Below are positions 52,693-61,342 of a DNA stretch of 64,000 bases, one piece after another (position 1 is the first letter of the stretch; every line of letters starts with the position of its first letter). Below the pieces are notes generated by a model. That model saw only the letters and a program-made list of their open reading frames with translations. It ran no database searches and was not told the origin of the DNA. This DNA comes from Pseudomonas cannabina (GTDB lineage Bacteria; Pseudomonadota; Gammaproteobacteria; Pseudomonadales; Pseudomonadaceae). The DNA lies in contig NZ_FNKU01000001.1 in NCBI RefSeq assembly GCF_900100365.1, positions 2,790,001 to 2,854,000 of the forward strand, in the 5' to 3' direction. A program made the position numbers and the translations under genes.

Positions 52693-54210
52693 TTACTCCA
52701 GGCTCGCGCCGTAGCCAAAACTGGCTGCGGGCTTGGCGGCCGTTTCGACCCAGACGCTTTTCACTTCGCTGTACTCGCGCAGGGCGTCCAGACCGGACGA
52801 TCGGCCATAGCCACTCTCACCATAGCCGCCGAACGGCGAGCTGACGTGAATAGTCTTGTAGCCATTGACCCAGAACGTCCCGGCACGCACCTGTCTGGCG
52901 ACCCGATGAGCGCGACCGACATCGCGGGTCCAGACGCCACCGGCCAGGCCGAAGCGGCTGTCGTTGGCAATGCGGATCGCGTCTTCTTCGTCCTTGAACG
53001 GAATCGCCACCACCACCGGGCCGAAGATTTCTTCCTGCGCGCAATGCAGGTCGTTGGTGCCTGCCAGCACGGTCGGGTTGATGTAATAACCCGGTCTGTC
53101 CGGGATCGGATCAGCCTGCTCGCCGACCAGTCGCGCGCCGTCTGTCAACGCGCGCTCGACCATACTTTTCACATGGTTGTACTGCTTGGCATTGTTGATC
53201 GGACCAATCTGGGTTTCCGGGTCGCTCGGATCACCGACCTTGAATTGCGTCGCGGCCACGGCCAGCGCGTGAGTGAATTTCTCGAAGATCGATTCCTGCA
53301 CCAGCAAGCGTGAACCCGACACACAGCTTTGCCCGGCGCCGGAGAAAATCGCCGCCTGAGCGCCACGCAGGGCGACTTCCAGATCAGCGTCGTCGAAGAC
53401 GATATTGGCCGATTTACCGCCCAGTTCCAGCACCGCCGGAATACAGCGCTGCGCCGCCGCCACGGCAATATGCCGACCGGTCGCTGGCGAACCGACGAAC
53501 ACCACTTTGCGGATATCGGCCTTGGCGATGAACGACTGACCGATGGAATGGCCGAACCCGGCAATCACGTTGACCAGCCCTTTGGGCACGCCCGCGCGCT
53601 TGATCAGCACGCCGACCACCAGCGAGCTGAGCGGCGTCAGTTCCGACGGTTTGAGAATGACTGCGTTACCGGCGGCAATCGCCGGGGCAATCTGCCAGCC
53701 GCAGGTGAAAATCGGCGCGTTCCACGGGGTGATCTGCAACACCGTGCCCAACGGTTCGTAGGTCACGTAGTTGAGGTGCGTGGTGGGCACCGGGATGATT
53801 TCGCCGTGCAGTTTGTCCGCCCAGCCGGCGTAATACTCGAACATCTCGGCGACTTTGAGCACTTCGACGCGGGCATCACGGATCGGCTTGTTGGCGGTCA
53901 GGGATTCGATCTGCGCGAGGTTTTCCTGCTCTTCGCGAATCAGATTACCCACTTGGTACATGGCACGCCCACGCGCCTGGGCAGTCAGTGCCCACCACTG
54001 TCGCTGCGCCGTTTGGGCAGCTTTGTCGGCCACTTCGACCAGCGATTCGTCGGCATCAGGAAAGCTCAATAACAGGCTGTCGTCATGGGCATTGCGCACG
54101 TCAACCGGCGCGCCGTGGCCTTCGATGAACTCACCGCCCACGTAGCTGGCGATGACACTGCGATCGCCCCAGTAAGGGCGCATCAGTTCGAGGATCGTTG
54201 CAGTGCTCAT
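52693..54210 (-). CDS. NAD-dependent aldehyde dehydrogenase
   Basis: A 505-residue ALDH-superfamily enzyme. Landmarks are ITPWNAPIFTCGWQIAPAIAAGNAVILKPSELTP (NAD-binding), VLELGGKSANIVFDDAD (general-base Glu), GAGQSCVSGSRLLVQ (catalytic Cys) and EIFGPVVVAIPF. It resembles betaine/4-aminobutyraldehyde-type dehydrogenases. The substrate is not predictable; the adjacent hydroxyacid dehydrogenase and amidohydrolase suggest a catabolic pathway for an acylated or hydroxylated small molecule. It starts 3 nt after the stop of the preceding dehydrogenase. P. syringae has indole-3-acetaldehyde dehydrogenases of this superfamily, but this context gives no reason to identify it as one. Confidence 0.88.
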   Translation of the reverse strand: MSTATILELMRPYWGDRSVIASYVGGEFIEGHGAPVDVRNAHDDSLLLSFPDADESLVEVADKAAQTAQRQWWALTAQARGRAMYQVGNLIREEQENLAQIESLTANKPIRDARVEVLKVAEMFEYYAGWADKLHGEIIPVPTTHLNYVTYEPLGTVLQITPWNAPIFTCGWQIAPAIAAGNAVILKPSELTPLSSLVVGVLIKRAGVPKGLVNVIAGFGHSIGQSFIAKADIRKVVFVGSPATGRHIAVAAAQRCIPAVLELGGKSANIVFDDADLEVALRGAQAAIFSGAGQSCVSGSRLLVQESIFEKFTHALAVAATQFKVGDPSDPETQIGPINNAKQYNHVKSMVERALTDGARLVGEQADPIPDRPGYYINPTVLAGTNDLHCAQEEIFGPVVVAIPFKDEEDAIRIANDSRFGLAGGVWTRDVGRAHRVARQVRAGTFWVNGYKTIHVSSPFGGYGESGYGRSSGLDALREYSEVKSVWVETAAKPAASFGYGASLE

Positions 54211-54213
54211 CGG

Positions 54214-55104
54214 TTATTCTCCGTGACCGTAAAGGGTGGCATCGGTGCGTTGCACGATGGCGCAGAAGTCTTCGTTGTCCGCAAGGGTCTCGCTGCTGGC
54301 TTGCCACAGTTGCGCAACCACGCGCGACAGCGGCAGGTCCATGTCGAGGCTGTCCGCCAGGTCGCTGGCCAGGCCGACGTCCTTGCGCATCAGGCCCATG
54401 GTGAAGCCTGAGTCATAGGCCTTGTTGAGCACCCAGGTGGGGAACATGACTTGCGTCGCGCCGCTGCGTCCGGAGCCGGCGTTGAGGCCTTGCAGGAGTT
54501 TTTCCGGGTCGACACCGGCTCGCGCAGCCATCGCGACCGCTTCGGCAGTGCTGATCAGGTGACAGGCGGCGAGCATGTTGTTGGCGATCTTGGCCACGTT
54601 GCCCGCGCCGCACTGCCCGACATGCACGCGAGTGCCACTCATGCCTTCCAGCACAGGCATGGCACGCGCCAGGTCGGCATCTTCAGCGCCGATAACCATC
54701 GACATGGTGCCGGTGGCCGCGCCTTTCGGCCCCCCCGAGACAGGCGCGTCGATAAATGCGATGCCGTTTTTGGCCAGTTCGGCAGCCGCCTTGCGGCTCA
54801 TTTCCGGCGTTGAAGTGGTGGTGTCGATCACGATCAGGCCTTTGTGCCCCAATTCGACAATGCCACCTGCACCGAGGCAGACCGATTCCACGTGCTCGGC
54901 CTTGGGCAGCGACAGGATCAGAATGTCGACGCTCTGAATCAGTTGCTGACGGTCGGCAACCGGCTTGACGCCTTTGCGTTCGGCCTGGGCCAGGGCTGCC
55001 TGCGACAGGTCGAAGCCGCTGACATCGAAGCCTTTGCTCGCCAGGGTGGCGGCCATGCCACCGCCCATATTGCCGAGTCCGATTACACCTGTTCTCAACG
55101 TCAT
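54214..55104 (-). CDS. 3-hydroxyisobutyrate/L-threonate dehydrogenase-like enzyme
   Basis: A 296-residue NAD(P)-dependent beta-hydroxyacid dehydrogenase. The Rossmann motif is VIGLGNMGGGMAATLASKG (about 6-24), followed by the substrate signature FIDAPVSGGPKGAATGTMSMV (about 116-136) and the catalytic-Lys region GAGNVAKIANNMLAA (about 165-179). Relatives oxidise 3-hydroxyisobutyrate, tartronate semialdehyde or L-threonate. The ATG at 55104 fits the family. It is the first gene of an operon with the aldehyde dehydrogenase and amidohydrolase, and diverges from a LysR gene. Confidence 0.88.
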   Translation of the reverse strand: MTLRTGVIGLGNMGGGMAATLASKGFDVSGFDLSQAALAQAERKGVKPVADRQQLIQSVDILILSLPKAEHVESVCLGAGGIVELGHKGLIVIDTTTSTPEMSRKAAAELAKNGIAFIDAPVSGGPKGAATGTMSMVIGAEDADLARAMPVLEGMSGTRVHVGQCGAGNVAKIANNMLAACHLISTAEAVAMAARAGVDPEKLLQGLNAGSGRSGATQVMFPTWVLNKAYDSGFTMGLMRKDVGLASDLADSLDMDLPLSRVVAQLWQASSETLADNEDFCAIVQRTDATLYGHGE

Positions 55105-55234
55105 GTCTGCATCTCGATGGGTTTTACAGGAATTCAGCAAGGCTGCCCGCAACCGCGTGCGCCTTGCGATGTGCTGATCAACCGAGTATGGACAGCGCTC
55201 TCCCCTCTCAGCAATAATCCTGAAATCGAATTTA

Positions 55235-55253
55235 TGTTGCCTTTAGCGCAACA
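55235..55253. promoter_or_regulatory. LysR-type operator
   Basis: TGTTGC-CTTTAGC-GCAACA is a perfect 6+6 palindrome of the T-N11-A class, 14 nt before the LysR ATG at 55267 and in the divergent region shared with the dehydrogenase operon. Confidence 0.6.
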
Positions 55254-55266
55254 CTGGATGCCGCCC

Positions 55267-56172
55267 ATGAGCCTCGTGCAAGATCGACGCATTCTGTATT
55301 TCTTCGAAGCGGTGCGCCTGGGCAGTGTTCGAGCTGCCGCCGACTTTCTCAACGTGGCGCCTTCGGCGGTCAGCCGCCAGATCGCCCAGCTGGAACAGGA
55401 ACTCGGTTCACCGCTGCTGGAGCGCCACCGGCGCGGTGTCAAACCGACCGAAGCGGGTGACAAGGTGCTGGCTTACTACCGCAAGCGGCTGACTCAGCAG
55501 GAAGTGTTGCTGGATTCGATTCAGGCGCTGAAAGGCCTGCACAGCGGCTCGGTGACGCTGGTGTCCGGGGAAGGTTTTCTTGAAAGTCTGGCGCAACCGC
55601 TGGCGCGGTTTTCCGAGCAGCACCCCAGAATCGAACTGATCGTGAACGTCTGCGGCAGTAACGAAGTGATCCGTCAGGTGGTGGAAGACGAAGCGCACAT
55701 CGGCCTGGTTTTCAACCCGGCTGCCGACCCGAAAATCCGCTCGCACGCGCATCAGCGGCAGTCAGTCTGCGTGATCACCGGGCCAGACCATCCGCTGACT
55801 GACGAGCCAGGCCCTGTCGAGCTTCGTGCGCTCGGCCAGTATCGCGTTGCGCTGCCGGCGGTGTCCTACGGCATTCGCCAGATCCTCCTGCAAGCCGAGC
55901 ATCAGTTGGGCATCACAGTGCAGCCGACACTGACCTGCAGCACGTTCGCCATGCTCAAGCATTTCGCCATGCAGGGCGGCGTCACCTTGCTGCCGACCTT
56001 CGTCGTGGAGGAGGAAATCAGGTCCGGAAAGCTGCGCGCACTGCCCTTGCAACATGAGGTCTTCAGCAGCCCGCAGACACACCTGATCAGCCGTCTGGGG
56101 CGTCAGTTGAGCGTCGGCGCCAATCGTTTGATGAGCATGCTGTTGCAGGACATGACGGCGTTTCGCAACTGA
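55267..56172 (+). CDS. LysR-family regulator of the dehydrogenase/amidohydrolase operon
   Basis: A 301-residue regulator. The winged helix (about 5-65) is RRILYFFEAVRLGSVRAAADFLNVAPSAVSRQIAQLEQELG, and the effector domain starts at about 90 (GSVTLVSGEGFLESLAQPL). The frame is open far upstream, opposite the dehydrogenase gene, but the start is placed at 55267 because the perfect palindrome at 55235-55253 would otherwise lie inside the coding sequence. It is divergent from the operon ending at 51531 and probably controls it. Confidence 0.88.
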   Translation: MSLVQDRRILYFFEAVRLGSVRAAADFLNVAPSAVSRQIAQLEQELGSPLLERHRRGVKPTEAGDKVLAYYRKRLTQQEVLLDSIQALKGLHSGSVTLVSGEGFLESLAQPLARFSEQHPRIELIVNVCGSNEVIRQVVEDEAHIGLVFNPAADPKIRSHAHQRQSVCVITGPDHPLTDEPGPVELRALGQYRVALPAVSYGIRQILLQAEHQLGITVQPTLTCSTFAMLKHFAMQGGVTLLPTFVVEEEIRSGKLRALPLQHEVFSSPQTHLISRLGRQLSVGANRLMSMLLQDMTAFRN

Positions 56173-56294
56173 GATGAAACGCACCGGCCGACGTACCGTT
56201 AGTCCCACCTGAAACAATCGTGCTGAACCATCAAAAACCTCATGGTTCCTCTTTAGTAACGGATCAGAATTTCTGCTGCTATCGAGGATTAATC

Positions 56295-57527
56295 ATGCGA
56301 GCTTTGACTTACCACGGCGCGAAAGATGTAAAAGTCGACACCGTTCCGGACCCGATCATAGAACAGCAGGACGATATCATTCTGCGAGTCACGGCGACCG
56401 CCATCTGCGGTTCCGATCTGCACCTCTATCGCGGCAAGATACCTACTGTGGAGCACGGCGACATCTTCGGTCACGAGTTCATGGGCATCGTCGAAGAGAC
56501 CGGCTCGGCGGTGACCTCCGTGCAAAAAGGCGACCGCGTGGTGATTCCGTTCGTCATCGCCTGTGGCCACTGTTTTTTCTGTGACATCGATCTGTTCGCC
56601 GCCTGCGAGACCACCAACACCGGGCGTGGCGCGATCATGAACAAGAAGTCGATTCCGCCAGGCGCGGCGTTGTTCGGCTTCAGCCATTTGTATGGCGGCA
56701 TCCCTGGCGGGCAGGCGGAGTACGTGCGCGTCCCCAAAGCCAACACCGGTCCGTTCAAAGTCCCCGGCACCCTGTCAGACGAGAAAGTGCTGTTCCTCTC
56801 CGACATCCTGCCCACTGCATGGCAGGCCGTCACCAACGCCGGGATCGGCAAGGGTTCAAGCGTTGCCATCTACGGCGCTGGCCCGGTCGGCCTGATGAGC
56901 GCGGCGTGCGCGAAAATGCTGGGTGCCGAAAAGATCTTCATGGTCGATCACCACCCGTATCGCCTGGCCTACGCACAGGAAACCTACGGCGTGATCCCGA
57001 TCAACTTCGATGAAGACGATGACCCGGCTGACACCATCATTCGCCAGACACCCGGTATGCGCGGTGTGGATGGCGTGGTCGATGCGGTAGGTTTCGAGGC
57101 CAAGGGCAGCACGACGGAAACCATTCTGGCCACACTGAAACTCGAAGGCAGCAGTGGCAAGGCGTTGCGCCAGTGCATCGCCGCGGTGAGACGTGGCGGT
57201 GTGGTCAGCGTGCCGGGCGTGTATGCCGGGTTCATCCACGGCTTCATGTTCGGGGACGCGTTCGACAAAGGCCTGACCTTCAAGATGGGCCAGACCCACG
57301 TGCATCGCTTCATGCCTGAGTTGCTGGAGCACATTGAAGCGAGTCGACTCGAGCCAGAAGCCATCATCACCCACCGCATGTCGCTGGAAGATGCAGCAAA
57401 GGGCTACAAACTGTTTGACAAGAAGGAAGAAGACTGCCGCAAGGTCATTCTGACCCCGGGCAATAACACGATTGTCGTGCCTGACACCGACACCGAAGCA
57501 CTGGTTGGCGTACCGGCAGCAGTCTGA
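56295..57527 (+). CDS. Zinc-dependent alcohol dehydrogenase (formaldehyde dehydrogenase-like)
   Basis: A 410-residue medium-chain dehydrogenase. The catalytic zinc ligands are in [15 protein letters not shown] (Cys) and [14 protein letters not shown] (His-Glu). The structural-zinc loop is shortened ([19 protein letters not shown]). The NAD motif is [22 protein letters not shown] (about 195-216). The family resembles glutathione-independent formaldehyde dehydrogenase / aldehyde dismutase-like enzymes of Pseudomonas. The start at 56295 (GAGGA upstream) gives [15 protein letters not shown] small membrane protein follows 26 nt later and may be co-transcribed. Confidence 0.88.
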   Translation: MRALTYHGAKDVKVDTVPDPIIEQQDDIILRVTATAICGSDLHLYRGKIPTVEHGDIFGHEFMGIVEETGSAVTSVQKGDRVVIPFVIACGHCFFCDIDLFAACETTNTGRGAIMNKKSIPPGAALFGFSHLYGGIPGGQAEYVRVPKANTGPFKVPGTLSDEKVLFLSDILPTAWQAVTNAGIGKGSSVAIYGAGPVGLMSAACAKMLGAEKIFMVDHHPYRLAYAQETYGVIPINFDEDDDPADTIIRQTPGMRGVDGVVDAVGFEAKGSTTETILATLKLEGSSGKALRQCIAAVRRGGVVSVPGVYAGFIHGFMFGDAFDKGLTFKMGQTHVHRFMPELLEHIEASRLEPEAIITHRMSLEDAAKGYKLFDKKEEDCRKVILTPGNNTIVVPDTDTEALVGVPAAV

Positions 57528-57553
57528 AACCGCAACCTGAAAGGAGACACGTC

Positions 57554-57778
57554 ATGGAAGCGCCAAGTGTGTTCTGGATCGCTGCGGCGGTCATCGTGCT
57601 GTTGCTGGACGCCTGGGTGATCTACAGCGTCTGGCGCTCGACTAAAACGTCTGGCACCAAGGCGGGCTGGACGCTGCTGGTGCTGGCATTGCCGGTGGTC
57701 GGGGCCGGAATCTGGGGCATCAGCGGGCCTCGCGGTGTGGTGCAGGCGCCGGCATCGGACAAGCACAGCACCGGCTGA
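57554..57778 (+). CDS. Small two-helix membrane protein (PLDc_N-like)
   Basis: A 74-residue protein with two transmembrane helices (FWIAAAVIVLLLDAWVIYSVW and AGWTLLVLALPVVGAGIWGI) joined by a short basic loop, resembling the phospholipase D N-terminal (PLDc_N) membrane domain found as a stand-alone protein. AAAGGAGA precedes the ATG. It follows the zinc alcohol dehydrogenase by 26 nt on the same strand. Function unknown. Confidence 0.75.
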   Translation: MEAPSVFWIAAAVIVLLLDAWVIYSVWRSTKTSGTKAGWTLLVLALPVVGAGIWGISGPRGVVQAPASDKHSTG

Positions 57779-57790
57779 CGGGTGAATCGC

Positions 57791-57814
57791 GTGCCGACGC
57801 GAGGGGGTCGGCAC
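57791..57814. terminator. Hairpin between convergent genes
   Basis: GTGCCGAC and GTCGGCAC form an 8-bp stem with an 8-nt loop, between the stops at 57778 and 57829. No U-tract. Confidence 0.5.
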
Positions 57815-57828
57815 GCATCACCTGGCAG

Positions 57829-58560
57829 TCAACGGCTCAAATACACGAATCGCCCCTTGAACGGTTTGCCGATGGGGTCGGCCAGGTCGCCATGCTTGCT
57901 GGTGGACAGGCCCAGCTCCACCAGCGACTCCGCCAGCTTCACGGCGGCAGCAACGCCGTCGATCACCGGCAGACCAATCGCTTCGCCCAGTTGCCTGGCC
58001 AGATCCGCCATGCCGCCACAACCCAGCACGATCGCTCCGGCACCTTCCTGATCACGGGCGACAAGCGCCTGCTCAGCCATCAGCTCGATCAGCTCAGGTC
58101 CGCTTTCTTCAAGCGCCAGCACAGGCAGATCGATGCAGCGTACCGACGTGCACAGCTCACTGAATCCATAACGCTGCAACAGGTGCTCGGCGATGACGCG
58201 TGTGCGGGTCAGCGTGGTGACGACCGCAAAACGGGTAGAAATCAGGCTGGCCATGTGAAAAGCAGCTTCGGCGATACCAATCACCGGCGCGCTGGCGTAC
58301 TCGCGTGCAGCCAGCAAACCAGGGTCGCCAAAACAGGCGATGATGTGCGCATCGACGTGTTGCTCACGGCCTTTGCGTATCTCTTCAAGCACGCCCAGGG
58401 TGGCGATGGCTTCGTCGAAATGCCCTTCGATCGATACCGGGCCATCCTCCGGGCTGCACGCCAGAATCTGCGTACCGGGGCGCGCTACGGCTTGCGCCGC
58501 CAGGCCGATCTTGCGGGTCATGGCTTCGCTGGTGTTGGGGTTGATCACTTGAATACGCAC
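57829..58560 (-). CDS. Asp/Glu-hydantoin racemase family protein (allantoin/hydantoin racemase-like)
   Basis: A 243-residue racemase of the Asp/Glu/hydantoin family. It begins RIQVINPNTSEAMTRKI, typical of hydantoin and allantoin racemases. The two catalytic cysteines are in HIIACFGDPGLLAARE (about 75) and AIVLGCGGMADLARQL (about 186). GTG at 58560, preceded by AAGGAG, is the start. It lies directly after a GntR regulator gene and diverges from an NCS1 permease, consistent with uptake and racemisation of a hydantoin, allantoin or related ureide. The exact substrate is unproven. Confidence 0.88.
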   Translation of the reverse strand: MRIQVINPNTSEAMTRKIGLAAQAVARPGTQILACSPEDGPVSIEGHFDEAIATLGVLEEIRKGREQHVDAHIIACFGDPGLLAAREYASAPVIGIAEAAFHMASLISTRFAVVTTLTRTRVIAEHLLQRYGFSELCTSVRCIDLPVLALEESGPELIELMAEQALVARDQEGAGAIVLGCGGMADLARQLGEAIGLPVIDGVAAAVKLAESLVELGLSTSKHGDLADPIGKPFKGRFVYLSR

Positions 58561-58570
58561 CGGAACTCCT

Positions 58571-59290
58571 TCAGCGCTGCTTGAAAATGCTGTGAAAGTC
58601 GACCGTCTGACTGACCGGCTCGTCCACCTTGAGACTGGCGCGAATGCGACGCAGATGTTCGGCCATCCATTCACGTGCCTGTTCGCCCTGCCCGTCTTCG
58701 AGCAGCGTCAGCAGGTCCACGTGTTGACCGCAGTCGCAGCCAACACTGCGCCGCGAGCCGTACACGGCGACGATCAATGATGAGCGGGTGGTGAGCTGCG
58801 CAACTTGCTCGGTCAATACCTGATTGCCCGCCAGCGCACATAACTGCACATGAAAGCGCGCCGACAACTGGATCGCCTCGCTATGACGTCCGGCGTGCTG
58901 CGCCTCGTGCTCCTGATTGCACAGCAGACGCAGCGCGTCCAGCCGCTGCCCCGCGACCCGCGCGGCAATGTCGGCCATCAGCGCCGGTTCGATCAGTTGC
59001 CGGGCACCGAGTACATCCTGTGCCTCCTGCGCCGAAGGCTGCGCAACTTCCGCGCCACGCTTGGGGCGCAGGGTCACAAGGCGCTCCAGCGCCAGACGCT
59101 GCAGCACCTTGCGAATGCCGGTCCGGCTGATCTCGAACACCTCAGCCAGTGCGTCTTCGGGCAAACGCGTACCCGGCGCCAGTCGATGCTCGACGATCGC
59201 TTCCAGAACATGCTAGTAAATCTGTTCGTCACGGCCTTTTTCATCGGCCGCGGGTGTCAGGAACAAAGAAGCGCTGGCAGGTCGGGGCAT
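58571..59290 (-). pseudogene. GntR-family regulator with in-frame amber stop at codon 26
   Basis: The frame from the ATG at 59290 reads MPRPASASLFLTPAADEKGR, DEQIY, then TAG (59213-59215), then [20 protein letters not shown] and the winged-helix domain ([26 protein letters not shown]) and FadR-type FCD effector domain ([25 protein letters not shown]) to the stop at 58571. The stop precedes the DNA-binding domain, and no good internal start follows (a TTG at 59164 is the first candidate, already inside the winged helix). CAG to TAG would be the simplest origin. Unless suppressed, the regulator is inactive. It precedes the racemase gene by 10 nt. Confidence 0.85.
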
Positions 59291-59621
59291 GATTCAAACC
59301 ACTTGATTGATACAGATCGTATACAGGAATAGTGCCCGATGTATCACTGCATGAGTAGCGCTATCTGGGCGACGTACCTGCTGCGTACGCCTTCACCGCA
59401 CCGCAACCGGGCGAAAGCGCCCTGTTTACGTGCAGTTTCAGCCTCACAATAAATCTGTCCGACACGCCAGCTTATTCTCAGGAGATCGCCGTCCTGCAAC
59501 GGCCGTATCAATTTCGGTCCTGCTGAAAATCCTCTGGCACAGCTTTTGCGTACACGATCGTATACAAAAATATCAGCGATCGTACCCTGATCTCATCCCC
59601 ACTCCACGAGGGAGTTACGCA
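59291..59621. promoter_or_regulatory. Divergent promoter region with paired GntR-type operators
   Basis: Two similar palindromes flank the region: GATACAGATCGTATAC at about 59309-59324 near the regulator, and GTACACGATCGTATAC at 59550-59565 near the permease. Both continue as ATACANRAATA (GATCGTATACAGGAATA at 59315-59331 and GATCGTATACAAAAATA at 59556-59572). The pattern (consensus GTAYACGATCGTATAC) suits a GntR dimer. The remainder holds no gene. Confidence 0.6.
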
Positions 59622-61073
59622 ATGACAGATCAACGCCCGGCCGGATACAGCCCGCGCCTGCATAACCACGATTTGGGGCCGGTGCCGCAAAAGTGGACCT
59701 GGTACAACATTCTGGCATTCTGGATGAGTGACGTGCACAGCGTCGGTGGCTATGTGTTCGCTGCCAGCCTGTTTGCATTGGGGCTGGCCAGCTGGCAAGT
59801 CTTGATCGCGCTGCTGGTCGGCATCGGCATCATTCAAGTGATTGCCAACCTGGTCGCCAAACCCAGCCAGCAAGCCGCAGTGCCCTACCCGGTGATTTGC
59901 CGCCTGGCCTTTGGCGTGTTCGGGGCCAACATCCCGGCAATCATTCGTGGGCTGATCGCAGTGGCTTGGTACGGCATTCAGACTTACCTGGCGTCCAGCG
60001 CGCTGGTGATTGTCGTGCTGCGCTTCTTCCCGGAACTGGCCGCGTACCAGAACATGACCTTTTTCGGCCTGTCCTGGCTCGGCTGGTTCGGCTTCCTGAC
60101 CTTATGGGTGGTGCAGGCAGCAGTATTCTGGACCGGCATGGAATCGATCAGACGTTTCATCGACTGGGCGGGTCCTGATGTGTACGCCGTGATGTTCGCC
60201 CTGGCGGGCTGGATTGTCTGGCGTGCCGGTTGGGACAACATCAGCTTTACTCTGGCGGAAAAAGAGTTGTCCGGCTGGGCTGCGTTCGGCCAGGTGGTGA
60301 TGGCGATCGCGCTGGTGGTCTCGTACTTCTCCGGGCCTACACTGAACTTCGGCGACTTCAGCCGCTACTGCCGGAGCATGGACGACGTGCGTCGCGGCAA
60401 CTTCTGGGGCCTGCCGGTGAATTTTCTGGCGTTCTCGCTGGTCACGGTGGTGATTGTTTCCGGCACGCTGCCGATCTTCGGTGAAATGATCCACGACCCC
60501 ATCGCTACCGTGGCGCGCATCGACAACACCACCGCCGTGCTGCTGGGTGCCTTCACGTTCGTCACCGCCACCGTCGGCATCAACATCGTCGCCAACTTCG
60601 TTTCTCCGGCCTTCGACTTCGCCAACGTGGCACCCAGCCGCATCAGCTGGCGTGCGGGCGGCATGATCGCCGCCGTCGCGTCGATCTTCATCACGCCGTG
60701 GAACCTGTTCAACAACCCTGAAGTGATCCACTACACACTGGACGTGCTCGCCGCCTGCATCGGGCCGTTGTTCGGCATTCTGTTGGTGGATTACTACCTG
60801 ATCAAGAAACAGCAGATCGACGTCGACGCCTTGTTCAACGACTCGCCGAGCGGCCGCTACTGGTACACCAACGGCGTGAACTGGATCGCGGTCCAGGCGT
60901 TACTGCTGACTGCGCTGGTTGGCCTGTGCTTTACCTTCATCGACTGGTTCAAGCCGATTGCCAACTTTGCCTGGTTCACCGGCTGCATCCTCGGCGGCGT
61001 CGTGTTCTATGCGCTGACCCGCTGGGCGCCAGAGCAGGCTGCCAACGCGCCTGCACCGGTCGGCCAGCACTGA
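59622..61073 (+). CDS. NCS1-family permease (allantoin/hydantoin/nucleobase type)
   Basis: A 483-residue sodium- or proton-coupled transporter with about 12 transmembrane helices. Family landmarks are RLHNHDLGPVPQKWTWYNILAFWMSDVH, PVICRLAFGVFGANIPAIIRG, GPTLNFGDFSRYCRSMDDVRRGNFWGLPV and GPLFGILLVDYYLIKKQQIDVDALF. NCS1 members carry allantoin, hydantoins, uracil, cytosine or thiamine. The ATG at 59622 (GAGGGAG upstream) begins MTDQRPAGYSPRLHNHD. It diverges from the gntR-racemase operon, so it is probably the uptake step of the same pathway and repressed by the (here broken) GntR regulator. Confidence 0.9.
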   Translation: MTDQRPAGYSPRLHNHDLGPVPQKWTWYNILAFWMSDVHSVGGYVFAASLFALGLASWQVLIALLVGIGIIQVIANLVAKPSQQAAVPYPVICRLAFGVFGANIPAIIRGLIAVAWYGIQTYLASSALVIVVLRFFPELAAYQNMTFFGLSWLGWFGFLTLWVVQAAVFWTGMESIRRFIDWAGPDVYAVMFALAGWIVWRAGWDNISFTLAEKELSGWAAFGQVVMAIALVVSYFSGPTLNFGDFSRYCRSMDDVRRGNFWGLPVNFLAFSLVTVVIVSGTLPIFGEMIHDPIATVARIDNTTAVLLGAFTFVTATVGINIVANFVSPAFDFANVAPSRISWRAGGMIAAVASIFITPWNLFNNPEVIHYTLDVLAACIGPLFGILLVDYYLIKKQQIDVDALFNDSPSGRYWYTNGVNWIAVQALLLTALVGLCFTFIDWFKPIANFAWFTGCILGGVVFYALTRWAPEQAANAPAPVGQH

Positions 61074-61082
61074 AAACGGCGT

Positions 61083-61117
61083 CAGGTGCCGACAGTCGGA
61101 TAGGCTGTCGGCACCTG
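61083..61117 (+). terminator. Strong hairpin after the NCS1 permease gene
   Basis: CAGGTGCCGACAG and CTGTCGGCACCTG form a 13-bp perfect stem with a 9-nt loop, 10 nt beyond the stop codon. No U-run follows. Probable transcription end or mRNA-stabilising hairpin. Confidence 0.6.
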
Positions 61118-61216
61118 AATGCTGCATTCCATCGGTAACTGCCCGCTTGTCGCCCTCTCGAAATGCCCTGAAACGCCCGCGCCATATGCCTCGCGTAAAT
61201 GACTGCGCACCTAAAA

Positions 61217-61235
61217 TGATATTAATTTAATATCA
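61217..61235. promoter_or_regulatory. AT-rich palindrome upstream of the hybrid kinase gene
   Basis: TGATATTA-ATT-TAATATCA is a perfect 8+8 inverted repeat in an otherwise GC-rich region, about 110 nt before the kinase start. It could be an operator; no regulator is assigned. Confidence 0.35.
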
Positions 61236-61342
61236 CGCATAGTCGTAAGCCATCGAATGATCAAGTGCTACTGACCGCTTGTACGGATAGGTGCACAAAA
61301 TAGAATAAATTTTGTACAACTTTCAGGCCACCGCGCTGCCCT

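Noticed and set aside
52693..54210. Identification as an indole-3-acetaldehyde dehydrogenase (Ald type) of P. syringae
   Set aside because: The ALDH motifs are generic and the neighbours (hydroxyacid dehydrogenase, M20 amidohydrolase) do not point to auxin synthesis; no specific assignment is justified.
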